Source of the DNA: Streptomyces pseudovenezuelae | GTDB taxonomy: Bacteria > Actinomycetota > Actinomycetes > Streptomycetales > Streptomycetaceae | Reading direction: 5' to 3' | NCBI RefSeq assembly: GCF_001513955.1 | Contig: NZ_KQ948146.1 | Span: 346,476 to 410,475 of the forward strand | Length of the DNA stretch: 64,000 nt | In this document: positions 41,662-49,887 of the stretch, piece by piece | Numbering within the stretch: the first letter of the stretch is position 1 | Layout: every line of letters begins with the position of its first letter | The notes under the pieces: generated by a model | Told to the model about the DNA's origin: nothing | Databases searched by the model: none | Seen by the model: the letters and a program-made list of their open reading frames with translations, nothing else | Program-made: the position numbers and the translations under genes

Positions 41662-43374
41662 GTGACCACCACAGAGCCCTCCCCCGCAGTCCACGCCCGC
41701 CCACCGCTGCGAGTGGCGCGCGAGCGCTTCCTGGCCGGGCGCCCGCTGCCCGACGGTGTGCCGGAAGAGGTCCTCGCGGCATGGCGGCGGGCCCGCTTCT
41801 TCGGTGTGCCGCACGACTTGAAGGAACCCGTCGCCGGCCCGCCCCGGCCGGTGGAGTCGGCGCTGCTCGGCGCCGCCCGTCCGGTGCTCGAACGGATCGC
41901 CCCCGCTCTGGGCACCGGCAACTCCGTCCTCCTGCTCACCGACGCGCGGCTGCGGGTGCTGTGGACGTCCGGGAGCACGCCCGGGATCGCCCCGTGCCCG
42001 GGACTGTCGGAGCAGGAGGTCGGTCACAACAGCGCGGCCCTCGCCCTGCGCGGCCGGCGCCGGGCCGAGGTGCACGGCCCCGAGCACTTCCTCGACCTGT
42101 GGCAGGAGGTGTCGGCGGTCAGCGTCCCGGTGCTCGCGCCGAAGAGCGGTCAGGCACTCGGCACCCTCACCGTCGCCTCCCACCTGCGCGGTGGACGCCC
42201 GCCCCACCCGCAGGCCGCGCTCGCCGAGGCCGCCGCCGCCGCGGTCGAGGCCGCCCTGCTGGCCCGCGCGGGACGGCCCGAACAGGTCCTGCTGGACGCC
42301 TACTTGCGCGCCACGCGGGGAGAGAGCCGTGCGGTGGCCGCACTGGACGGCCGCAACCGCCTGATCAGCGCGGCGGCGGAGCGGCTGGCGACTCCGGAGG
42401 TGCTGCGGGCCCTTGAGCGTACGGCGACGACGGCACGGCACTCCAACGCGCCGGCGATCGCCGAGTTGCCCGAAGGAGCAGGCTGCGCTGCCCGGATCGA
42501 CCTGGTGCGTCAGGAGGACGCGGTCGTGGGGATCGTGGCCGTCCTGGAGCCACGGGACGAGGACGCCCCGAGGCCCCGGCCGCGCCCACTGCCCCGGCTG
42601 GCCGGGTCCTCCCTCCCGTGGCGGTACGCCGTGGAGCGCGCCGCCGAACTGGCCCGCTCCCCCGAACCCGTGCTGCTGACCGGTGAACGGGGGACGGGAA
42701 AGACCGCGCTGGCCCGGGAGTTGCTGGGGCCGGGCGACGTCCGGCTCGTCGACGCGGCCGAAGAGGGCCGACTCGAAAGGGACTTGGCGGAACGGACCGC
42801 CGGAGTCCCCCTCGTCCTCCGGCACGCCGAGCGGCTGACGCAGCCCGCCGTGGCCACGCTCAACTCCCTGCTCGACACCCACCCGGACACCCGGCTGCTG
42901 ATCACCCACACCCCGGGAACTCCGCCCGGCCCCTGCCTCCAGCGGCTCCTCGACAAGCTGGCCGCCCGCACGGTCGTACTGCCACCGCTGCGTGAACGCA
43001 CCGAGGACATGAGGGAGTTGCTGTCGGCCCTCGCGCCGCGCCCGGCGCCGGGGACTCCTCCGCTGACCTGGACGCTGGACGCCCTGCGCGCCCTCGAACA
43101 GCATCCGTGGCCCGGGAACGTCACCGAACTCGCCCACGTGGTCCAGGCGCTGGCGGAACACCGGCGGGCCTCGGGGCCGGTCCGCCGGGCCGAACTGCCG
43201 GACACCGTGCGGGAGGGCCCCGCCGCCCGTCCGCTCAGCCCGATGGAGCACGCCGAGCGCGCCGCGATCCTGGAGACCCTGCACCGCCACGGCGGCAACA
43301 AGTCCCGCGCGGCGGCGGCCCTCGGCATCGGACGGGCGACGCTGTATCGCAAACTGCGGGAGTACGAGGGCTGA
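41662..43374 (+). CDS. GAF/AAA/Fis regulator (AcoR-like) without sigma-54 loop
   Basis: A 570-residue activator: a GAF-like sensor (residues about 40-200), a P-loop domain from about 325 (Walker A GERGTGKTALAREL at 341-354), and a Fis helix-turn-helix at the end (NKSRAAAALGIGRATLYRKLREY). The GAFTGA loop that contacts sigma-54 is missing and Walker B is degenerate (VPLVLRHAERL). This fits actinobacteria, which lack sigma-54. GTG start; TTGTCT-N16-TACGGT upstream resembles a housekeeping promoter. Divergent from the resorcinol operon, it is the likely inducer-sensing regulator for it. Confidence 0.88.
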   Translation: MTTTEPSPAVHARPPLRVARERFLAGRPLPDGVPEEVLAAWRRARFFGVPHDLKEPVAGPPRPVESALLGAARPVLERIAPALGTGNSVLLLTDARLRVLWTSGSTPGIAPCPGLSEQEVGHNSAALALRGRRRAEVHGPEHFLDLWQEVSAVSVPVLAPKSGQALGTLTVASHLRGGRPPHPQAALAEAAAAAVEAALLARAGRPEQVLLDAYLRATRGESRAVAALDGRNRLISAAAERLATPEVLRALERTATTARHSNAPAIAELPEGAGCAARIDLVRQEDAVVGIVAVLEPRDEDAPRPRPRPLPRLAGSSLPWRYAVERAAELARSPEPVLLTGERGTGKTALARELLGPGDVRLVDAAEEGRLERDLAERTAGVPLVLRHAERLTQPAVATLNSLLDTHPDTRLLITHTPGTPPGPCLQRLLDKLAARTVVLPPLRERTEDMRELLSALAPRPAPGTPPLTWTLDALRALEQHPWPGNVTELAHVVQALAEHRRASGPVRRAELPDTVREGPAARPLSPMEHAERAAILETLHRHGGNKSRAAAALGIGRATLYRKLREYEG

Positions 43375-43543
43375 GAAGTTGAGGATGGCGGTGGACCGCC
43401 CGGACCGCCCATAGTCGTGCCAGCCCGCACGCCGCTGTCCGGACCAGCCGCCGGAGTGCGGACCTCACCGGACTGCCGAGCGCCCCCGGGGGCGTACCGC
43501 TCGCGGCATGCCGGATCCCCGTACACCGTTCCCTGGAGTCGTC

Positions 43544-44802
43544 ATGCCCGGATCCGTGCCCCTGTCCCCCGCCCCGGTGGACGACACCGCCGCTTCTCCC
43601 GTCGCCGTGTCGGGCCCGGCTCATCTGCTGCGGGTGACCCTGCTGATGGCCGGCAGCTGTCTACCGATCCTGGGCGCGGTGCTGATCGCCCCGGTGCTGC
43701 CGAAGATGCAGGACCACTTCGCGTCCGTACCGGGGGCCAAGGCCCTCGTGCCGCTCGCGCTGACCGTTCCCGCACTGGCCCTGGCGTTGCTCGCGCCGTT
43801 CGCCGGGGTGCTCGTGGACCGGCTCGGGCGCAGGTGCCTGCTGATCGTGTCGACCCTGTTGTACGCCGTGTTCGGTGCCGCGCCGCTCTGGCTGGAGTCC
43901 CTGGGCGCGATCATCGCGAGCCGGGCGCTGGTCGGGGTCACCGAGGCCGCGATCATGACGTGCTGCACGACCCTGATCGGGGACTACTACTCGGGGCGGC
44001 AGCGGGTGAAGTACCTCGCGCTCCAGACGATGTGCGCCTCCGCCTCGGCGACCGTGTTCTTCGTGCTCGGTGGCGCGGCGGGGTCGGCAGGCTGGCGGGT
44101 GCCGTTCTGGGTGTACGCCGTGAGCCTGGTGCTGGCGCCGCTGATGGTCTCGGCCCTGCGCGGCCCCACCGGGCGACCGGCCGCGGAGGTGAGCCCGGCC
44201 GGTGTTCGACGGGGCTTTCCCTGGCGGCAGTTGGGCGGGGTCTGCGCGCTGACCTTCTTCGGGGCGATGGTGTTCTAACCGTGCCGGTCGAGATGTCGTA
44301 CCTGCTCGACGACCTCGGGGTGGAGAACTCGGGGGTGATCGGTCTGGCCACGGCGATCGCCAGTGCGGCCACGGTGGGCGGGGCGATCACCTTCGCCAGC
44401 CGCAGGCGCTCGCCCGAGGCGATGCTGCCCGCCGTGCTCGCGGTGTGCGCGGCCGGTTTCGGAGTGATGTCCCTCGCGGGGAACGCTCCCCTGCTGGTGG
44501 CCGGCGCGGTGATCAACTGCGTGGGTACGGGGATGCTGCTGCCGGCGCTTCTCACGAGTGCCATGTCCCGGTTGGCCTTCGAGGACCGGGGGCGCGGGAC
44601 CGGACTGTGGACGGCCGCGTTCTTCGGCGGCGAGTTCGTGTGCCCGCTGGTGCTGCTGGCCGGGGAGTCGGCCGTGGGCAGCCTCGCGGGTGCGGTGGGG
44701 GTTCTGGGCGTGGTCTCGCTGCTGGTCGCCGCCGGGCTCATGGGCGTACGACGACGGGTGGGGACACCGGGCGCACGTCCTGTTCCGGATGAGGTGATCT
44801 GA
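43544..44802 (+). pseudogene. MFS transporter, frameshifted
   Basis: Two halves of one 12-helix transporter are in different frames. The first half (43544-44278) runs from MPGSVPLSP through PKMQDHF, DRLGRRCLLIVST and LVGVTEAAIMTC to FFGAMVF and a TAA. The second (44281-44802) continues with VPVEMSYLLDDLGVENSGVIGLATAI to the end. Adding one base at about 44277 (TAA to TAC A) restores FYTVPVEMSYLL, as in intact relatives. It is either a single-base deletion or a sequencing error. It follows the resorcinol regulator and would be the aromatic uptake carrier. Confidence 0.85.
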
Positions 44803-44804
44803 CG

Positions 44805-44834
44805 GCGGCCCCCTCGGGGGCGGCGCGGGGCCGC
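44805..44834 (+). terminator. hairpin after the MFS gene
   Basis: GCGGCCCC and its exact complement GGGGCCGC form an 8-bp stem with a 14-base loop, just after the MFS stop and before the converging LysR end. Confidence 0.5.
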
Positions 44835-44863
44835 TGCCCTGTGCGGCTCCGCCGTGCGGGCCC

Positions 44864-45766
44864 TCACTCCAAGGTCGCCCCCACCTCCGCCGCCTTCTGG
44901 CGCAGCCAGATGTGCGCCGCGTCCTGCGCGTGCACCGGATGCCACCACATCGCCTCCTGCACCGGCACCGCCTCGAAGGGACAGGGCAGGACCCGCACCG
45001 CCGCGGAACGCACCGCCCGCCGGGCCAGCCGTTCCTGGATCATCGCGACCCGCCGGGTGCCCTCGACCATGAGGGGCAGCAGCTGGAACGTCTGCACGGA
45101 CACCTCGACCCGGGGACTGACGCCGATCATGCTGAGCTGGCGCGCGGCGGGAGCGTCGTAGGGACGCTGGTAGACCGCCCAGGGCAGCTTCGAGAGCTGG
45201 TCGAGGGTGAGGGCGTCGCCCACCTCGGGGTTGTCGTCGGCGACCATGCACAGCCATCGGTCCTGGTGGACGTCCACCGCGGGGAAGCCGTCGATGATGC
45301 CGTGCGGCATCAACAGCCCGTCGACCGTGCTCAGTACCGTGCCCGTGTTCTCCACGACCGAGGGCGCCGGGTGCTGGAAGGCGAGGCGGATGCCGGGTGC
45401 CTCCCGGTGCAGTAACCGGGCGAGTGCCGATCCGAAGACCGCCGCCCCGTAGTCGGAGGCCAGCAGGGTGAACTCGCGGGTCTCGGCGGCCGGATCGAAG
45501 TCGGGCTGGCTGGAGAAGACCCGCTCCAGCAGATCGCACGCGGTGGCGCTGCGGTCCCGCAGGGCCACGCCGAGCGGGGTGAGTTCGTAGGCGTTGCCGG
45601 TGCGGGCGAGCAGGTCGTCGTCGAAATGGCGGCGCAGCCGGGAAAGGGCCGCGCTCATCGCGGGCTGGCTCAGCCCGACCCGCTCGCCGGCCCGGGTGAC
45701 GTTGCGCTCCTCCAGGAGGGCGCGCAGGGCTACGACCAGGTTGAGGTCGAGTCGGGACAGGTTCAC
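44864..45766 (-). CDS. LysR family transcriptional regulator
   Basis: A 300-residue regulator of the NodD/PhzR-like subgroup: helix-turn-helix in LDLNLVVALRALLEERNVTRAGERVGLSQPAMSAALSRLR, effector domain after residue 90. It contains one TTA codon (45415-45413, in ALARLLHREAPG), making it a probable bldA-dependent gene. GTG 45766 has AGGTGG six bases upstream; GTG 45775 is the alternative. It lies beside the resorcinol cluster and converges with the MFS gene, so aromatic metabolism is possible but unproven. Confidence 0.9.
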   Translation of the reverse strand: MNLSRLDLNLVVALRALLEERNVTRAGERVGLSQPAMSAALSRLRRHFDDDLLARTGNAYELTPLGVALRDRSATACDLLERVFSSQPDFDPAAETREFTLLASDYGAAVFGSALARLLHREAPGIRLAFQHPAPSVVENTGTVLSTVDGLLMPHGIIDGFPAVDVHQDRWLCMVADDNPEVGDALTLDQLSKLPWAVYQRPYDAPAARQLSMIGVSPRVEVSVQTFQLLPLMVEGTRRVAMIQERLARRAVRSAAVRVLPCPFEAVPVQEAMWWHPVHAQDAAHIWLRQKAAEVGATLE

Positions 45767-45794
45767 CGGCACCACCTAGCAGCTAGAAGCGAGC

Positions 45795-45809
45795 ATCCAC
45801 ATCGTGGAT
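45795..45809. promoter_or_regulatory. inverted repeat before the LysR gene
   Basis: ATCCAC-ATC-GTGGAT, perfect six-base arms, 29 bases upstream of the LysR start. A candidate autoregulatory site. Confidence 0.45.
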
Positions 45810-45840
45810 CTGACATATCCATGAGATTTATCACCGTGAT

Positions 45841-45867
45841 TGTCACAGCGAGGTCAGAGTAGACGTC
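45841..45867 (+). promoter_or_regulatory. exact ECF41 sigma-factor promoter
   Basis: TGTCACA at 45841-45847 and CGTC at 45864-45867, exactly 16 bases apart, is the published ECF41 promoter TGTCACA-N16-CGTC. It points right. The next gene in that direction is the SpoIIE phosphatase, 210 bases away. An ECF41 sigma factor is encoded 2 kb downstream. Between 45868 and 46076 I see no convincing gene. Confidence 0.75.
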
Positions 45868-46076
45868 AACCCGGCGGAGGACGACATCAGCCTCCGGAAT
45901 GATCACCTGCGCGAGGATGTGCGGACGGCACCGCTCCGGTACCGGCCGCCCGCCGTCGTACCCGCGAAAGGCGTTCAGCGGGCGTCCGGCCGCTCCCCCG
46001 ATCGGCGGGGCGCCGCTCCGGGCCGGAGCGGGCCTGCATACCGTAGAGGCAGATCATCACCTGCCCGGGAGCGCGC

Positions 46077-47198
46077 ATGACCGGTAGCCGCCGCCAGAGA
46101 CCCGGCGACACCTTCGACGCCATCGAACCTCCGGGCGACGCCGAACTGGTCGCCGGAGTGGTGGGCGTGACCGCCCTGGTCGAGGCCCTGGGCGTGCTGT
46201 CCGGGTCCGAGGTGTGGCTCCTCGGGCTCCTGGTGTTCCTGCCGGGCGCCGCCTCGGCGCTGGGCACGGTCCGGCAGACCACGTTCGTCGCCGTGTGGAC
46301 GACCGTCGTCGTCACCGCCAGCGTGCTGCTGCGGGACCGCGACGGGGGCCACTGGTTCGACCGGCTCCTGCTGATCCTGTTCACCGTCGTCCTGGCCGCG
46401 ACCTCGGTCTACGGATGCCACCGCCGGATCCGACGCGAGCACGCGATGCTGCGCCTGCGTTCCACCGCAGCGGCCATGCAGCGGCACATCCTGCATCCCC
46501 TCCCCCTGCTCACCGACGACGTCCTGGTCAACGGCGTGTACGAACCCCTGCAGGAGGAGCGGCTCGTCGGCGGTGACATCTACGACGTCGTCGACTCGCC
46601 CTTCGGGACCCGGGTGCTGATCGGGGACGTGCAGGGCAAGGGGCTCGCCGCGGTGGGCTCCGCGTTCGCCGTCATCGGCGCCTTCCGGGAGGCGGCCCAC
46701 CGCGAACCCACCCTCACCGCGCTCGTGGACGCCCTGGACGCGGCCGTCGTACGGCACAACTCCTATGCCACCCACACCGGCGACGACGAACGCTTCGTCA
46801 CCGCCCTCATCATCTGCGTCGACGCGGAGACCGAGGTGCAGGCCGTCAACTGCGGACATGTCCTGCCGCATGTGCTGGACCACGGGACGGTCACCACCCC
46901 CGACCTCGATCCCGGCGTCCCGCTGGGCCTGGCCGAGCTCGCGCACGAGCCCACCACCGTGGGCTGGTTCGACTTCCCCGAGGGCGCGACGCTGCTGCTG
47001 AGCACCGACGGCCTGACGGAGACGCGCTCCGCCGACGGCACCTTCTACCCCGTCGACGAGCGCCTGTCGAAGTACGTCGGGCTCTCCCCCACCGAGCTGC
47101 CGCAGGCCCTGCACGAGGACGCCCGCGCGTTCGCCGGACGCGGCGGCCCGCACGACGACGTCGCCGTCCTGACGGTCCGCCGCTCCCCACGCCTTTGA
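46077..47198 (+). CDS. membrane-anchored PP2C/SpoIIE-type protein phosphatase
   Basis: A 373-residue protein. Residues 24-115 contain four hydrophobic segments (VAGVVGVTALVEALGVL, VWLLGLLVFLPGAASAL, FVAVWTTVVVTASVLL, LLLILFTVVLAATSVYG). The cytoplasmic SpoIIE domain follows, with the metal-binding aspartates in VGGDIYDVV, LIGDVQGKGL, LLLSTDGLTE and PHDDVAVLTV. Such phosphatases dephosphorylate anti-sigma-factor antagonists or other serine/threonine phosphoproteins. This RsbU-like layout is frequent in Streptomyces. The ECF41 promoter upstream suggests control by the nearby SigJ-type factor. Confidence 0.92.
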   Translation: MTGSRRQRPGDTFDAIEPPGDAELVAGVVGVTALVEALGVLSGSEVWLLGLLVFLPGAASALGTVRQTTFVAVWTTVVVTASVLLRDRDGGHWFDRLLLILFTVVLAATSVYGCHRRIRREHAMLRLRSTAAAMQRHILHPLPLLTDDVLVNGVYEPLQEERLVGGDIYDVVDSPFGTRVLIGDVQGKGLAAVGSAFAVIGAFREAAHREPTLTALVDALDAAVVRHNSYATHTGDDERFVTALIICVDAETEVQAVNCGHVLPHVLDHGTVTTPDLDPGVPLGLAELAHEPTTVGWFDFPEGATLLLSTDGLTETRSADGTFYPVDERLSKYVGLSPTELPQALHEDARAFAGRGGPHDDVAVLTVRRSPRL

Positions 47199-47204
47199 TG
47201 CCGC

Positions 47205-47700
47205 CCAGCCGTCCGCCGGTTGCACCGAGCGGCTGCCGGGTGCGGCGACGGTGTCCTCGTCTCGGATGACGGCGAGGCCAGCGGCCCGGGTGACACCGGA
47301 GAGACCGAGGACACGCCGGTAAGAGAGCACTGCTCGTAGAAGGCGAGCGTCACGGCGGCGGTCCGCTGTACGGCCTCGGCATCGACGTTGACCACGCCGG
47401 GCACGAAGACCGCGGTCCGGGGTGCGGGCGGCCCGCGGACTCGGCCGCGGCGGTGGCGGCCGACTCGATGTGTGGGCGGGGGGCGGGGCGCGTGGTCCGG
47501 TCGGCAACGGCAGGATGCCGTCGGCGAGTTCCGCGGAGACACGCGGGGTCTGCGGCGCCATGGCGGCGCCCAGGACCGGCACCGGCGGTTCGGCACCTGG
47601 CACCGTGGGTGGCAGTCAGCAGCTCGCCGTTGAAGGCGGCGCCGCCCGTCTCCACCACGTGGCGCAGTGCGGTGAGGAACTCCCGGAGCCGCGGCCGGCG
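47205..47700 (-). pseudogene. decayed LLM F420-dependent oxidoreductase
   Basis: Fragments of one luciferase-like oxidoreductase appear in order on the minus strand but in changing frames: VVETGGAAFNGELLTATHGA (about 47660-47600), PVPVLGAAMAPQTPRVSAEL and ADGILPLPTGP (about 47585-47490), VFVPGVVNVDAEAVQRTAA and VTLAFYEQ (about 47410-47335), and LAVIRDEDTVAA (about 47285-47250). This is the C-terminal half of a TIGR03564-like protein with at least three frameshifts and no start. It accounts for the 712-base gap between the phosphatase and the sigma factor. Confidence 0.72.
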
Positions 47701-47910
47701 AGGGAGGATCGCGCCCGGAGGTCTGCCCGAAACACCCGGAGTGTGTGCGGCTCAACGGCCTTACGGTGCGCGGGAATTCCTGCCCTGGCGGGGCGACTTG
47801 ACGACCGCTCCGGGGCAGGGGAGCCGAGAGACGGGCCGGACGTCGCGGCGTGGGCCGGTGGTCCCGGCGGGGTGCGCGGCGGGGTGCGCGGCCGCCGTAG
47901 CATCGGCTCC

Positions 47911-48828
47911 ATGGACAAGCTTCCGCCGCTGACCGACGGCTCTCTCGACGAGGAGGCGGACGCGTTCCAGCGCCTGCGGCCCCGGCTGTTCGGGATCGCC
48001 TACCGGATCCTGGGCAGTGTGTCCGAGGCCGAGGACGTGGTGCAGGACGTGTGGCTGCGGTGGCAGGACACCGACCGCAGCGCGGTGCTCATTCCCGGGG
48101 CGTTCCTGGCGAAGATCACCACGCGGCTGGCGATCAACGTGGCCCAGTCGGCGCGGGTGCGCCGGGAGGCGTACGTCGGGCCGTGGCTGCCGGAGCCCGT
48201 GGACACCAGTGTGGATCCGCAGGTCGGCGCGGAGCGCGGCGAGGCGCTGGAGCTGGCCGTGCTGCTGGTCCTGGAGAAGCTGAATCCCGTGGAGCGGGCG
48301 GCCTATGTGCTGCGGGAGGCGTTCGACTACCCGTACGACGAGATCGCGGGCATCGTGCAGCTGACCCAGGCCAATGTGCGGCAGATCGTCAGCCGGGCAC
48401 GCAAGCGGCTGTCCGCCGAGCACCGTGGTCCGGTCGACACGGTGGAGCACCGCCGGCTGCTGGACGCCTTCGTCGCGGCGGCGCAGCACGGTGACGTGGC
48501 GGCCCTGGAGAGCGTGCTGTCGGCCGACGTGGTGGCCTACGCGGACGGCAACGGGCTGCGCGGCGTGGCGCGCCTGGAGGTGGTGGGCGCGGGCCGGGTG
48601 GCCAGGATCAGCGCCTTCGTCGACAAGCTCATCCCGGGGGCCGAGTTCGCCTTCGCCGAGGCCAACGGTCTGCCCGTCCTGCTCATCCGCAAGGGCGGCG
48701 AGACCGTCGGTCTGGTGAGCGCCACGGTCGGGGCGGACGGCATCGAGGCCCTGTACTGGGTGCTGGCGCCGGAGAAGCTCCGGGCGTACGAGCGGTCGTC
48801 GGACCGGCTCGCACGCCGGAAGCCGTAG
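47911..48828 (+). CDS. sigJ: ECF41 family RNA polymerase sigma factor SigJ
   Basis: A 305-residue sigma factor. Region 2 is at residues about 15-80 (LFGIAYRILGSVSEAEDVVQDVWLRW), region 4 at about 110-170 (LNPVERAAYVLREAFDYPYDEIA), then a SnoaL-like C-terminal domain unique to ECF41. Its control motifs are present: WLPEP at 92-96 and APEKL at 286-290 in place of NPDKL. In this family the fused domain replaces an anti-sigma factor. No Shine-Dalgarno; TAGCAT ends seven bases before the ATG, so leaderless. The neighbouring NAD(P)H-binding gene is the usual partner type and carries a matching promoter. Confidence 0.94.
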   Translation: MDKLPPLTDGSLDEEADAFQRLRPRLFGIAYRILGSVSEAEDVVQDVWLRWQDTDRSAVLIPGAFLAKITTRLAINVAQSARVRREAYVGPWLPEPVDTSVDPQVGAERGEALELAVLLVLEKLNPVERAAYVLREAFDYPYDEIAGIVQLTQANVRQIVSRARKRLSAEHRGPVDTVEHRRLLDAFVAAAQHGDVAALESVLSADVVAYADGNGLRGVARLEVVGAGRVARISAFVDKLIPGAEFAFAEANGLPVLLIRKGGETVGLVSATVGADGIEALYWVLAPEKLRAYERSSDRLARRKP

Positions 48829-48849
48829 CCCCTTGCGGCGGTGCCGGGG

Positions 48850-48930
48850 GCCGGCCCGGTCCGCAGCAGTGGCCCCCGGAACCGGTCCGGTCCGCAGCGG
48901 TGGCCCGGAACCGGTCCGGTCCGCCCGCCC
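48850..48930. repeat. short direct repeats between converging genes
   Basis: CCGGTCCGGTCCGC and GTGGCCC units recur two to three times at about 30-base spacing between the sigJ stop and the converging NAD(P)H-binding gene, followed by a CCCG-rich run (48944-48963). Confidence 0.5.
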
Positions 48931-48968
48931 ACCCGCCAGGCCGAGCCCGCCCGCCCGCCCGCCGGGGG

Positions 48969-49709
48969 TCAGTTCCGCCGGAGCCAGTCCTCGTAGCGGG
49001 TGGCCGCCGTGTCCACGGCGTCGTCGCCGGTCAGGACACCGTCCGGGATGCCCGCGAACATCCCGGCGCTCTCGTCGGTGACGACGGTGCGGCCGTCCGG
49101 CCTCGCCGCCAGGGTGAGCTCCGCGAGCCGGTCCAGGCGGTGGACCTCGGGGCCCGCCTTGAGGCGCAGGCCGTTCACGGGCTCGCCCAGGGCCGTCTCG
49201 GCGACGACGGCGGCGACGTCCGCGGCGGCGATCGGGCGCAGCTGCGTGGAGGGCAGGCGCACCTCCTGGCCCTGGGTGGTCAGGTCCATCACCGGCGCGA
49301 CGAACTCGAAGAACTGTCCGACCCGCACGATGCTGAAGGGCACACCGCTCCCGCGCACGGCCTCCTCCTGGGCGACCTTGGCCAGGTAGTAGCCGAGCCC
49401 GGGCACCTCGTCGACGCCGATGATGGACAGCGCCACGTGATGGCGTACCCCGGCCTCACGCTCCGCCGCGGTGAGATTGCGCATCGCGCGGGTGAAGAAG
49501 TCGAGGGCGGCCTCCTTCTCGAAGGACGGGGAGTTCGCCACGTCCACGACCACGTCCGCGCCCTTGAGGACCTCGGTCAGGCCCTCCCCGGTGAGGGTGT
49601 CGACGCCCGTGCTGGGCGCGGCCGCCACGGCCTCGTGACCGCGGTCCTGGAGCAGGGTCACCACCTGCGACCCGATGCGGCCCGTACCTCCGACGACGAC
49701 GATCTTCAT
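48969..49709 (-). CDS. NAD(P)H-binding protein, NmrA/epimerase type
   Basis: A 246-residue atypical short-chain dehydrogenase. The dinucleotide motif is MKIVVVGGTGRIGSQVVTLL. VDVANSPSFEKEAALDFF and VRHHVALSIIGVDEVPGLGYYLAKVAQEEAVRGSG follow; this YxxxK-type segment is seen in NmrA-like and quinone-reductase-like proteins. AGGAGA precedes the ATG. ECF41 factors are usually coupled to a carboxymuconolactone decarboxylase, oxidoreductase or epimerase gene; this is that partner, here convergent to sigJ and with an ECF41-type promoter upstream. Confidence 0.92.
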   Translation of the reverse strand: MKIVVVGGTGRIGSQVVTLLQDRGHEAVAAAPSTGVDTLTGEGLTEVLKGADVVVDVANSPSFEKEAALDFFTRAMRNLTAAEREAGVRHHVALSIIGVDEVPGLGYYLAKVAQEEAVRGSGVPFSIVRVGQFFEFVAPVMDLTTQGQEVRLPSTQLRPIAAADVAAVVAETALGEPVNGLRLKAGPEVHRLDRLAELTLAARPDGRTVVTDESAGMFAGIPDGVLTGDDAVDTAATRYEDWLRRN

Positions 49710-49746
49710 CTGTGTCTCCTGTTCGTGTTCGGGGTTTCCCAAGCAG

Positions 49747-49773
49747 GACAAGGCAGCGGCGGGATCTGTGACA
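49747..49773 (-). promoter_or_regulatory. ECF41-type promoter of the NAD(P)H-binding gene
   Basis: On the minus strand TGTCACA (49773-49767) and TGTC (49750-49747) are 16 bases apart, one base from the ECF41 consensus TGTCACA-N16-CGTC. It ends 37 bases before the start of the NAD(P)H-binding gene and points into it. Confidence 0.8.
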
Positions 49774-49887
49774 GTCGGGGCATCCGACTGCGGCGGAACG
49801 GCGGCGGGGCGGATGATCTGAACAACCACCCCGGTGCGCCGCGTTCTTAGAAGTGGACGCGAGGCGAACCAGAACCGTGAGGCCATC

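Noticed and set aside
44276..44284. Programmed frameshift in the MFS gene
   Set aside because: No slippery heptamer or downstream structure at the break; a one-base deletion explains it better.
45895..45920. Second SigR promoter (GGAAT-N18-GTG)
   Set aside because: The -10 differs from GTT and no redox gene follows; probably chance.
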